A DNA stretch of 25,238 bases, taken from M3007 sp046316495 (GTDB taxonomy: Bacteria > Bacteroidota > Bacteroidia > Chitinophagales > Saprospiraceae). The notes under the pieces are model-generated. The model searched no databases. It was given only the letters and a program-made list of their open reading frames with translations, and had not been told where the DNA came from. The stretch is taken from NCBI GenBank assembly GCA_046316495.1, contig JBKDAM010000056.1, forward strand, positions 1 to 25,238, written 5' to 3'. Both the position numbers and the translations under genes were made by a program. Shown in pieces: positions 8,737 through 15,926 of the stretch (position 1 is the stretch's first letter; every line of letters begins with the position of its first letter).

Positions 8737-10527
8737 ATGCCACAGTTTTTAAAATATTTGCTAGCCTCTTGTTTGGGAACCACCTTGGCTCTTGGCTTGT
8801 TGCTTTTCCTAGGTTTTGGTGCGTTGGTTGGGTTGGCAGGATCTGCCTCTGAGGATAAGCAGGTGCAACTTTCGAGTAATTCAGTACTCGAGTTGAAGTT
8901 GGACGCAGTGATACCGGAGAAAACGAACAACACCGAGATGAGTCCTTTTGATCTGGAATCTCCTTATGTCCTTGGAGTGACAGATATTGTTAAAATGATC
9001 CGCCTTGCCAAAGAAGATCCGGATATCAAAGGGATTTACTTGAACCCATCTTTGTTCATGGCGGGAAAAGCCAGTGCAGCTACTATCCGTGCAGCCCTGG
9101 AAGATTTCAAGACCTCTGGCAAGTTCATCATTGCCTATGCCAATTTTTATAGTCAAAGTGGCTATTACATGGCATCGGTTGCAGACAGTGTACTACTGAA
9201 CCCGGTTGGAGGAATTGAATTTAAGGGGTATGCTGCCACCATTACATTTTTCAAAGAAATGTTGGATAAACTGGATGTTCAGATGCGCATATTTTATGCC
9301 GGTCAGTTTAAGAGTGCTACTGAACCCTTCCGTCTTGACAAAATCAGTGAGCAGAACCGGCTTCAGACGCGGGTATACTTAAACGCTTTATACGATATTT
9401 TCATTCAAGACATTTCTCGAACTCGAAATATTCCAGCCGAAGAGTTACGATTAATTGCGGATCGCTTGGATGGCTTTAGTGCAGAAGGAGCACTTAAGAG
9501 TCGATTAGTCGATCGCCTTGTCCATGAGGATGAAGTGTTGGAGCTAATGAAGTCAAAAATTGGCCTGGACGATAAGGAGAAACTTCGCAAAATCTCCTTG
9601 AATGATTATTATTTGGCAAAAGATAAGGGGCAGGAAAAGGGTACTGGGAAGGATAAAATTGCTGTCGTCTATGCGGAGGGAAGTATCACAGATGGGAAAA
9701 GTAGTGTTCCTGGTGGGATCACAGATGGGCAATATGTAAAAATACTTCGGAAGCTTCGCAAGGATGAAAACATCAAAGCAATTGTATTGCGAATTAATTC
9801 TCCTGGGGGATCGGTAATGGCGAGCGAGAATATTTTCCGGGAAGTGTTGCTTTGCAAGCAGGCGGGCAAGCCAGTAGTTGTGAGTATGGGTGATGTGGCT
9901 GCCTCAGGCGGTTATTATATTGCTTGTCAGGCAGATAGTATTTTTGCTGAGCCTGGGACAATTACAGGGTCCATTGGAGTTTTCGGCTTGATTCCGATTT
10001 TGCAAAAAACGATGAAAGAAAATGTAGGAATTACTGTCGACACTGTAAAAACAGGCCGTCATTCTGCATTTGGTTCTCCTTTACTGGACTTTTCGCCAGA
10101 AGAAAGCCAGATGATTCAAGCGCGCATCGAGGCTACTTACGAAGATTTTCTAGGAAAGGTAGCTGTAGGTCGTCATAAAACCAGGGATCAGGTGGACTCC
10201 ATTGCTCAAGGGAGGGTTTGGCCCGGTCAAATGGCTAAGCAGATTGGTTTGGTGGATGAAATTGGTGGTTTGGATAGAGCTATTCAGGCAGCATCGCGGT
10301 TAGCACAATTAGAAAAGTACAAAATAAGAGAATACCCGGAAACCAAAACACCGATTGAGCAGTTGGTGGAAAAGTTGATGAATGCAGAAGATCGGGAAGA
10401 GGCGGTCAGCACATCTGTGCTGAAATCAGAGTTGGGTGAATTGTATCCGATGTACCGGAGTCTGCGTGATTTGCGCAATGCAAAGGGGATTCAGGCTCGT
10501 CTGCCCTATGAATTGGTGGTTTTTTAG
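8737..10527 (+). CDS. sppA: Signal peptide peptidase SppA, 67K type (membrane serine protease, family S49)
   Basis: SppA degrades leftover signal peptides and some membrane peptides with a Ser/Lys dyad. At 596 residues it has the long two-domain form, close to the 618 of E. coli SppA. One N-terminal membrane segment lies at about 8-33 (LASCLGTTLALGLLLFLGFG). The first S49 domain (about 100-270) carries the general-base Lys in GQFKSATEPF (K192). The second (about 305-520) carries the nucleophile in GDVAASGGYYIA (S390), preceded by LRINSPGGS and followed by GSIGVFGLIP. Both catalytic residues are present, so it should be active. The next gene starts 9 bp after its stop, suggesting a two-gene operon. 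Confidence 0.95.
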   Translation: MPQFLKYLLASCLGTTLALGLLLFLGFGALVGLAGSASEDKQVQLSSNSVLELKLDAVIPEKTNNTEMSPFDLESPYVLGVTDIVKMIRLAKEDPDIKGIYLNPSLFMAGKASAATIRAALEDFKTSGKFIIAYANFYSQSGYYMASVADSVLLNPVGGIEFKGYAATITFFKEMLDKLDVQMRIFYAGQFKSATEPFRLDKISEQNRLQTRVYLNALYDIFIQDISRTRNIPAEELRLIADRLDGFSAEGALKSRLVDRLVHEDEVLELMKSKIGLDDKEKLRKISLNDYYLAKDKGQEKGTGKDKIAVVYAEGSITDGKSSVPGGITDGQYVKILRKLRKDENIKAIVLRINSPGGSVMASENIFREVLLCKQAGKPVVVSMGDVAASGGYYIACQADSIFAEPGTITGSIGVFGLIPILQKTMKENVGITVDTVKTGRHSAFGSPLLDFSPEESQMIQARIEATYEDFLGKVAVGRHKTRDQVDSIAQGRVWPGQMAKQIGLVDEIGGLDRAIQAASRLAQLEKYKIREYPETKTPIEQLVEKLMNAEDREEAVSTSVLKSELGELYPMYRSLRDLRNAKGIQARLPYELVVF

Positions 10528-10536
10528 ATACGTAGA

Positions 10537-11727
10537 ATGGATTTATTAACCCGTTGGCGATTAATACTTGGAGGGGCTGAATCGGATGGAACCGGTCAGC
10601 CCCTTCCGGATTCTGTAGCGGCATTGGACACTGCGCTGGATGCGTTGTATGAATTTGAGCGTCGAAAAAAATTTCAATACAAGCCAATGGGGGGATCAGA
10701 GGGTTCGGTTCGGATGGGAACTGGTGGAGGGAGTAATCCTTCAATTGCTCGTTGGCTGGGAGATATTCGCCGTTTTTTTCCACAATCGGTCGTACAGATT
10801 CTTCAGCGGGATGCTTTTGCTATGAGGGGGCTGCAACAAAAATTACTGTTGGATCAGCAAGTATTGGAGGAGGTTTCTCCAGATGTACATTTGGTCGCCA
10901 CACTATTAGAACTAAAGCATTTAATGCCAACTGCCACTAAGGAAACAGCCCGGGTGGTAGTTCGAAAGGTAGTGGAGGCTTTGATGGCACGATTGAAACA
11001 GAAGACGGAGCAGGCCATTGCTGGTGCTCTTCACAAGCAGTCCCTAAAACGCACTCATCGATGGGCTGATATAGATTGGAATGCTACCATTCGCAAAAAT
11101 TTGCGGCATTATCAGCCTTCTTTGGGGACGATTATACCGGAGGTTCGGCTCGGTTTTTCGAGGAAAAACAAGCGGGTTCCTAAAGAGGTGATTTTGTGTA
11201 TTGATCAAAGCGGTTCGATGGGAGATTCGGTGGTATATGCCAGTATTTACAGCGCTGTTCTGGCAACTTTACCTGGTATAAAAACTAGATTAGTGGCATT
11301 TGACACTCAAGTGGCGGATCTGACAGAGCATCTGGACGATCCTGTTGAGTTGTTGTTTGGACTACAACTGGGGGGAGGAACGGATATTCATTCTGCGCTA
11401 ACGTACTGCCAGCAATTAATTGCCAGGCCCGCTGAAACCATCTTGATTTTATTGAGTGATTTGTTTGAAGGAGGGAATCAGGTGAAAATGCGGGAGCGTC
11501 TCCAACAGTTGTCTGAATCGGGTGTTCAATTAATCGGGTTGTTGGCGTTGAGTGATGGGGGAGCACCTGCATACCAGCATTCGAATGCGTTATTTTTGTC
11601 TAATTTGGGAGGTCCTGTCTTTGCTTGTACACCGGATCGTTTTCCGGAGCTAATGGCTGCAGCGCTCAACCAGCAAGATTTGTCCAGTTATTCGGTACTC
11701 CCTAAGCAACCCGATTTGCCTTTTTGA
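10537..11727 (+). CDS. YehP-like von Willebrand factor A domain protein
   Basis: The 396-residue cytoplasmic-looking protein has no signal peptide or membrane segment. The N-terminal half is mainly helical. The C-terminal half is a VWA domain with an intact metal-ion site: DQSGSMG (223-229), Thr282 in GGGTDIHS and Asp308 in LLSDLFEGG. It resembles the CoxE/YehP branch, whose genes normally sit with a MoxR-type AAA ATPase, a SWIM zinc-finger protein and DUF5682 proteins; that is family knowledge. None of these partners is beside it here. It starts 9 bp after sppA and is probably co-transcribed with it. The VWA assignment is secure; the YehP relation is a judgement from length and layout. Confidence 0.85.
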   Translation: MDLLTRWRLILGGAESDGTGQPLPDSVAALDTALDALYEFERRKKFQYKPMGGSEGSVRMGTGGGSNPSIARWLGDIRRFFPQSVVQILQRDAFAMRGLQQKLLLDQQVLEEVSPDVHLVATLLELKHLMPTATKETARVVVRKVVEALMARLKQKTEQAIAGALHKQSLKRTHRWADIDWNATIRKNLRHYQPSLGTIIPEVRLGFSRKNKRVPKEVILCIDQSGSMGDSVVYASIYSAVLATLPGIKTRLVAFDTQVADLTEHLDDPVELLFGLQLGGGTDIHSALTYCQQLIARPAETILILLSDLFEGGNQVKMRERLQQLSESGVQLIGLLALSDGGAPAYQHSNALFLSNLGGPVFACTPDRFPELMAAALNQQDLSSYSVLPKQPDLPF

Positions 11728-11778
11728 TGGAGTCTAAGCAGAGAGGATTTTAAATGGTAAACTATTTAAGTAAAGGGT

Positions 11779-12705
11779 ATGAAACTTAATTTAATGTTAG
11801 GGACCGCTCAGTGGGGTTGGAATTTGGATAAGCAAATGGCCTTCTCCTTACTGGATGCTTGGTTGAAGGCAGGTTTTTCTGAGATAGATGCTGCTACGAA
11901 TTATCCGATTAACAAGCAACCAGCGGATTTTAGGGCCTCAGAAAAGATACTGGCAGAGTATATTTCGGCACATGGGATAAAGGGAGAGCTATCCGTGATG
12001 ATGAAAGTGGGTAGTATGGACAATCTTCGGACGCCAGAGATCAATTTGTCTCCTTCCTTTTTACGAATGATAACGGATGAATACCGGCGAATTTTTGGGG
12101 TTAACCTACGGGGAATAATGATTCACTGGGATAACCGGGAAGTGCCGGAGGCGGCTGTGGAGACGGTGGCGGTTCTTCGGGAATTGCATCAAGAGGGTAT
12201 CCGCCCAGGGTTGTCTGGGATTAAATATCCGGAGCACTATGCATTGGCCAATGCCTCCCTGAATCTGCCATTTGACCTTGAGGTTAAACACAACGTTTTA
12301 ATGAGTGATTTGGACCGCTATCAGAGTTTGCTAATGGGGGCTGCTCCGCATCGCGTTTGGGCTTATGGAATTAATGCGGGGGGAGTCAAGTTAAAAGGAG
12401 GCTATACTCCTGAGAGTACGTTTGCAATTCGGGGTGGGAACTCGAGCTTATTTGCTAAGCAATGTGGCGAGCTGGAACGAATGTTATCAGATTGGAACTT
12501 AGCTTTTGTGCGCCCTCCTCTCTTGACCATGCACCATTTGGGCTTGTTGTGGGCACATAGTAACCCTCAGATACAGGGTGTTATTGTAGGACCCAAAAAT
12601 GAGTCGCAGTTAACAGAGACCATTGATTTTCTTCGAAATTTGGATACTTTTGATTATTCCGATGTGGTGAAGGCCCTTCAAAAGTGGACCTCCTCCGTCC
12701 GCTAG
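11779..12705 (+). CDS. Aldo/keto reductase family oxidoreductase
   Basis: A 308-residue NAD(P)H-dependent (by family) TIM-barrel reductase that would interconvert a carbonyl and an alcohol; its substrate cannot be read from the sequence. The N-terminal LGTAQWGW is the usual first strand and turn. All four catalytic tetrad residues can be placed: Asp37 and Tyr42 (IDAATNYP), Lys76 (VMMKVG) and His116 (IMIHWDN). The C-terminal VIVGPKNESQL matches the family's cofactor phosphate-binding segment (usually IPG or VG.....Q). It is 51 bp downstream of the VWA gene on the same strand, close enough for read-through. No metabolic partner gene is next to it. Confidence 0.88.
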   Translation: MKLNLMLGTAQWGWNLDKQMAFSLLDAWLKAGFSEIDAATNYPINKQPADFRASEKILAEYISAHGIKGELSVMMKVGSMDNLRTPEINLSPSFLRMITDEYRRIFGVNLRGIMIHWDNREVPEAAVETVAVLRELHQEGIRPGLSGIKYPEHYALANASLNLPFDLEVKHNVLMSDLDRYQSLLMGAAPHRVWAYGINAGGVKLKGGYTPESTFAIRGGNSSLFAKQCGELERMLSDWNLAFVRPPLLTMHHLGLLWAHSNPQIQGVIVGPKNESQLTETIDFLRNLDTFDYSDVVKALQKWTSSVR

Positions 12706-12846
12706 GCCAACAGGAAGGGTCGGGATTGTCCAGCAGATTCTTATTAATTGGTAAAAGAAAGCGTTTGAAGACTGGTTTTTAGCCTTTCGATTCATAAATT
12801 ATTGTGAAAATCAGATAAAAAGGCCTGTTTTAGATACAATTCAAAT

Positions 12847-12854
12847 TACTTTTG
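12847..12854 (+). promoter_or_regulatory. Candidate -7 element for the exbB-exbD-tonB-DUF4290 cluster
   Basis: TACTTTTG is a full match to TAnnTTTG. It lies 105 bp upstream of the exbB start, in a 254-bp gap that otherwise shows no gene. No good -33 TTTG is at the proper distance; TGTTTT at 12826-12831 is the nearest candidate. The rest of the gap (12706-12959) holds nothing else I can identify. Confidence 0.4.
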
Positions 12855-12959
12855 TCGTTGGAATAAGGTGAACGTCGAAACAAGAGAAGAATTGGTGTTC
12901 GTCGGTTGCTTTTAATTCCTTCCTAAAACGTGCTTCATTAATAAACAGCAACTAATTTT

Positions 12960-13673
12960 ATGATGCTTCAGTCCATGTTGGGTTCTCTTTTCCTCTTTTT
13001 TCAGTTAGTGGAAGATGCTGCAGGATCGGCTCCTTTAAAAGAGCGGGAAAGCTTAATTGATATTATTCTGGGGAGTAGCACTTCAGGCTTGATTGTGATG
13101 GCCATTCTGTTCTTTCTATCCATTGGTGCCGTATTTATTATACTTGAGCGGTACATGACGCTTTCCAAGGCGGAGCAGGTGGATCAGAATTTTATGAATT
13201 CGATCCGGGCGAGTGTTGAAAGTGGCAATATTCAAGCTGCGAAGGCCCTTTGTCAGAGTGTTGATGCTCCGATGGCCAGGATGGTGGAAAAAGGTTTGGA
13301 TCGGATTGGAAAACCACTAGACGATATCAATAAGGCGATTGAAAACATAGGTAACTTGGAATTGCTTAAGCTAGAGAAAAACTTATCCACCTTAGCTTCC
13401 ATCTCGGGTATTGCGCCGATGATTGGTTTGTTGGGTACAGTGATAGGTTTGATCATTGCCTTTCAGGATATGACAGGAGCCACCAATATTACCCCTCAGA
13501 CACTTTCTTCTGGTATTTATCACGCGTTAACAGCCACTGCGGCCGGTTTGTTGGTGTCTATTATCGCCATGTTCGGGTACAATGTTTTGGTTTCCAAGTT
13601 AGACAAAGTTATATTTAAGATGGAGAATACGGCGGTTCAGTTCATGGATTTACTCCAGGAGCCAACTCGTTAA
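12960..13673 (+). CDS. exbB: MotA/TolQ/ExbB family proton channel subunit
   Basis: ExbB forms the inner-membrane channel that, with ExbD, uses the proton gradient to drive TonB-type transducers. The 237-residue product has three membrane segments: about 43-62 (LIVMAILFFLSIGAVFIILE), about 150-170 (IAPMIGLLGTVIGLI, the family signature) and about 188-212 (HALTATAAGLLVSIIA). The Thr residues lining the channel in TM2 and TM3 are present (T160; T191 or T193). The N-terminus has an extra hydrophobic stretch (about 2-17). exbD follows after 36 bp. TolQ is an alternative name; the downstream transducer is a TonB/TolA mixture, so the family is sure but the exact system is not. Confidence 0.93.
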   Translation: MMLQSMLGSLFLFFQLVEDAAGSAPLKERESLIDIILGSSTSGLIVMAILFFLSIGAVFIILERYMTLSKAEQVDQNFMNSIRASVESGNIQAAKALCQSVDAPMARMVEKGLDRIGKPLDDINKAIENIGNLELLKLEKNLSTLASISGIAPMIGLLGTVIGLIIAFQDMTGATNITPQTLSSGIYHALTATAAGLLVSIIAMFGYNVLVSKLDKVIFKMENTAVQFMDLLQEPTR

Positions 13674-13709
13674 GCACCTTTTTACTAACCATTTTAACTG
13701 ATTTAATAA

Positions 13710-14162
13710 ATGGGACTTAAACGCCGTCAAAGGGTGGAACCGGAGTTTAGCTTGGCAGCCATGATTGATGTCATTTTTTTGCTGTTGATGTTTTTCATGC
13801 TAACCTCTAAATTTGTAACGCCAAACGCCCTCAACTTATCGTTGCCCTCGAGTAGCTCCACCTCGATGGCTTCACCAGCCTTGGCTGTTTCACTTCAGCG
13901 AGTTGACAACCAGTGTAAGTATTATTTTGAAATAGAAGGGAAGGTATCGGAGGTGCCTATGGAGACCTTGCAGTCTGCTTTATCTGATAAAATCTCCAAG
14001 TTGAAGTTGAACCAAGACGAGAAACCAACCATTACCATTGTTGCTGAAAAATCAGTTCCAATCAATGACGTGGTGTACGTTTTAGAAATTGCCAATCGAT
14101 TGAAATTAAAAACCATTTTGGCTACTGATCCTAAGTCGGTAGAAGCAACTTCTGCACAGTAA
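13710..14162 (+). CDS. exbD: ExbD/TolR family biopolymer transport protein
   Basis: The 150-residue partner of ExbB has one N-terminal membrane helix (about 15-36). It contains the essential protonatable Asp20 in AAMIDVIFLLLMFFML, equivalent to ExbD Asp25. A periplasmic domain of about 100 residues follows, ending in the usual VPINDVVYVLEIANRLKLKT block. It is 36 bp after exbB and 21 bp before the tonB-like gene, so the three probably form one transcript and one membrane complex. Length is normal for the family. Confidence 0.93.
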   Translation: MGLKRRQRVEPEFSLAAMIDVIFLLLMFFMLTSKFVTPNALNLSLPSSSSTSMASPALAVSLQRVDNQCKYYFEIEGKVSEVPMETLQSALSDKISKLKLNQDEKPTITIVAEKSVPINDVVYVLEIANRLKLKTILATDPKSVEATSAQ

Positions 14163-14183
14163 CAACTACTCTACTTTACAAGT

Positions 14184-15086
14184 ATGTCAGCCGCACGTAA
14201 TAGAATCATGGAGGTAATGGAACGGGAAAATCGCTCGAAAGCGATGATCCTGAGTATTCTATTGCACATTGCCTTTTTTCTTTTTCTGTACTATTATCGG
14301 TTTGACGCCCCAAGAGAGGATACAGTGGAGCTGATTACGAATGGACCCATTGAAATTGATTTTGGTGGCGGGGGAGATGATGCGCAGCAGGGATTGCCAG
14401 ATGCGGGTAATGCTAGTGCTCCATCTGACCCCGAGCCCCTTCCTACCCCATCGGAGCCTACATCATCGGAAGCGGTTCCAACCCCCACCCCCTCCAAACC
14501 GGTATCAAGTCCACCAGTTGCTACCAGCGAGGATCCTGACGTCAAGGCACTTCGCCTTCGCCAGCAGGCAGAGCGGGCAGCAGAGCAGCAACGCCAGCAG
14601 GCAGAACAACAGCGTTTAGAAGCGCTTAGAGCAGCTGAGGAGGCCGAAAAGCAACGCGCAGCAGAAAAGAAGAAAAATTATTCCAATTCCTTCGGCAATA
14701 AAAAAAATTCGGGGACTTCGGGAACTCCGAATGGTAATGGGGATAACCCAGATGGTTCAGGACCTGGAAGTGGTGGCGGAAGTGGCGGCGGAAGCGGTGG
14801 TGGTGTAGGCACTTCCATTGGCGGTGGAATCGGGAATAGGAAGGTTCAGTCTCGTCCCTCTATTAACTACAACACCAATGACGAGGGAAAAGTGTATGTT
14901 GAGGTGGTGGTAGACCAAAATGGTAACGTAAAAAAGGCAACCGTTACTGGACAGTCGGATCCTAATGCCAACTTGCAACAAATTGCTAGAAAAGCAGCTC
15001 TGGAATTTAAGTTTGAAACTGCCAGTTCGCCGGAGCAACGGGGGGTAATTACCTTTAACTTTAAGCTGAAAAGGGCAGCACAGTAA
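14184..15086 (+). CDS. TonB-like energy transducer with TolA-like coiled coil
   Basis: This 300-residue protein should span the periplasm and pass force from ExbB/ExbD to outer-membrane partners. Its single membrane helix (about 20-38) carries SILLH, that is Ser24-xxx-His28, matching the Ser16/His20 pair that E. coli TonB needs for coupling. After it come an acidic and Gly-rich patch, a Pro-rich stretch (about 81-112), a long Gln/Ala/Glu/Arg coiled coil (about 123-164) like TolA, a Gly/Ser-rich flexible linker (about 191-218), and a TonB-type C-terminal domain (about 225-300, VYVEVVVDQNGNVKKATV then ITFNFKLK). The TolA-like coil and glycine linker are unusual for a classical TonB. The function within the cluster is inferred. 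Confidence 0.88.
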   Translation: MSAARNRIMEVMERENRSKAMILSILLHIAFFLFLYYYRFDAPREDTVELITNGPIEIDFGGGGDDAQQGLPDAGNASAPSDPEPLPTPSEPTSSEAVPTPTPSKPVSSPPVATSEDPDVKALRLRQQAERAAEQQRQQAEQQRLEALRAAEEAEKQRAAEKKKNYSNSFGNKKNSGTSGTPNGNGDNPDGSGPGSGGGSGGGSGGGVGTSIGGGIGNRKVQSRPSINYNTNDEGKVYVEVVVDQNGNVKKATVTGQSDPNANLQQIARKAALEFKFETASSPEQRGVITFNFKLKRAAQ

Positions 15087-15133
15087 ACCTCAAAGGGTTT
15101 TCTCCAACTATTTAAGACCACTAAGTATCGCAC

Positions 15134-15850
15134 ATGAAATTTGAACTAGAATATAATTCAGCAAAAGAGCGGGTAGATTTCCCCGAATATGGCCGGTACA
15201 TTCAAGGCCTTTTGCAACATGCCTGTACAATTGAAGATGACTATCGCCGTCAAAAGACCGCTGAGGCTATCGTACACATGATGCAACTTTTAAATCCGAA
15301 TACAAGGGGGATCGAAGATTACAAAGAACGGCTCTGGAACCATGCATTCGCAATCACGAAACATCAATTGAATGTGACTCCTCCAAGAGGAATTGTAATA
15401 AAATCGGTCAGCGAAGAGGTGGTAGAACACCGTTTGGAGTATCCAACTCCAATTATGCGTTTTCGCCATTATGGCGCGAGCGTGCAGAAGTTAATTGAAA
15501 AAGCAATTGAAATGCCCGAGGGTCCCAAAAAAGAGGGATTGGTAGAAGTAATTGCCTCTTATATGAAACTTGCCTATAAAACCTGGAACAAGGAACACTA
15601 TGTGAGTGATGATATTGTAAAAGAGGATCTAATTCACTTGAGCAATGGCAAACTGGAACTTCACGAAGGACACAGCTCTTTAGATACGCTTTCCATGTAT
15701 GCTGATAAACAATCTCAAGGAGGCAATCGTCCACAGGGCAGAGGTGGGCAGCAACGCGGCAATAATGTCAATAAAAAGAAACATAAAGGCCCCGGCGGTG
15801 GTGGAAATATGAATCAAGGAGGAGGACCCTACAAGAAACGTAAACGGTAA
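15134..15850 (+). CDS. DUF4290 domain protein with basic Gly-rich tail
   Basis: A 238-residue protein of unknown function. The first about 190 residues match the Bacteroidota family DUF4290: it begins MKFELEYNSA, then FPEYGRYIQ, MMQLLNPN and the later YMKLAYKTWNKEHYVSDD. No signal peptide or membrane segment is seen, so it should be cytoplasmic. The last about 45 residues are Gly, Asn, Gln, Lys and Arg rich, ending in PYKKRKR, resembling disordered tails of RNA-binding or ribosome-associated proteins. It lies 47 bp after the tonB-like gene and just before a strong terminator, so it is probably the last gene of the exbB transcript. No function should be assigned beyond the family name. Confidence 0.88.
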   Translation: MKFELEYNSAKERVDFPEYGRYIQGLLQHACTIEDDYRRQKTAEAIVHMMQLLNPNTRGIEDYKERLWNHAFAITKHQLNVTPPRGIVIKSVSEEVVEHRLEYPTPIMRFRHYGASVQKLIEKAIEMPEGPKKEGLVEVIASYMKLAYKTWNKEHYVSDDIVKEDLIHLSNGKLELHEGHSSLDTLSMYADKQSQGGNRPQGRGGQQRGNNVNKKKHKGPGGGGNMNQGGGPYKKRKR

Positions 15851-15876
15851 GTAATTCCTTTTTGTCTTTCTTTTAT

Positions 15877-15919
15877 CTACCCCCGCTGAGTTTTTCTACT
15901 CAACGGGGGTAGTCTTTTT
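15877..15919 (+). terminator. Strong Rho-independent terminator after the DUF4290 gene
   Basis: CTACCCCCG (15877-15885) pairs with CGGGGGTAG (15904-15912). The stem continues after one mismatch through TGAG/CTCA, leaving a loop of 8 bases. TCTTTTT follows on the plus strand. It closes the exbB to DUF4290 run. On the minus strand the hairpin is followed by ATAAAAG, so it is a poor intrinsic terminator for the sialidase gene. Confidence 0.9.
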
Positions 15920-15926
15920 AGCCTGC

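Noticed and set aside
11285..11572. 95-codon minus-strand frame inside the VWA gene
   Set aside because: It overlaps the MIDAS-containing coding region in antisense and has no recognisable motif.
14294..14545. Minus-strand Gly/Ser/Val-rich frame inside the tonB-like gene
   Set aside because: Its composition is the antisense image of the Pro/Ser-rich linker.
14755..14840. Simple-sequence GGN repeat, possibly a phase-variable tract
   Set aside because: It encodes the Gly/Ser linker with varied codons; not a uniform microsatellite likely to slip.
15877..15912. Bidirectional terminator serving the sialidase gene too
   Set aside because: On the minus strand the hairpin is followed by ATAAAAG rather than a U-tract, so only plus-strand termination is supported.
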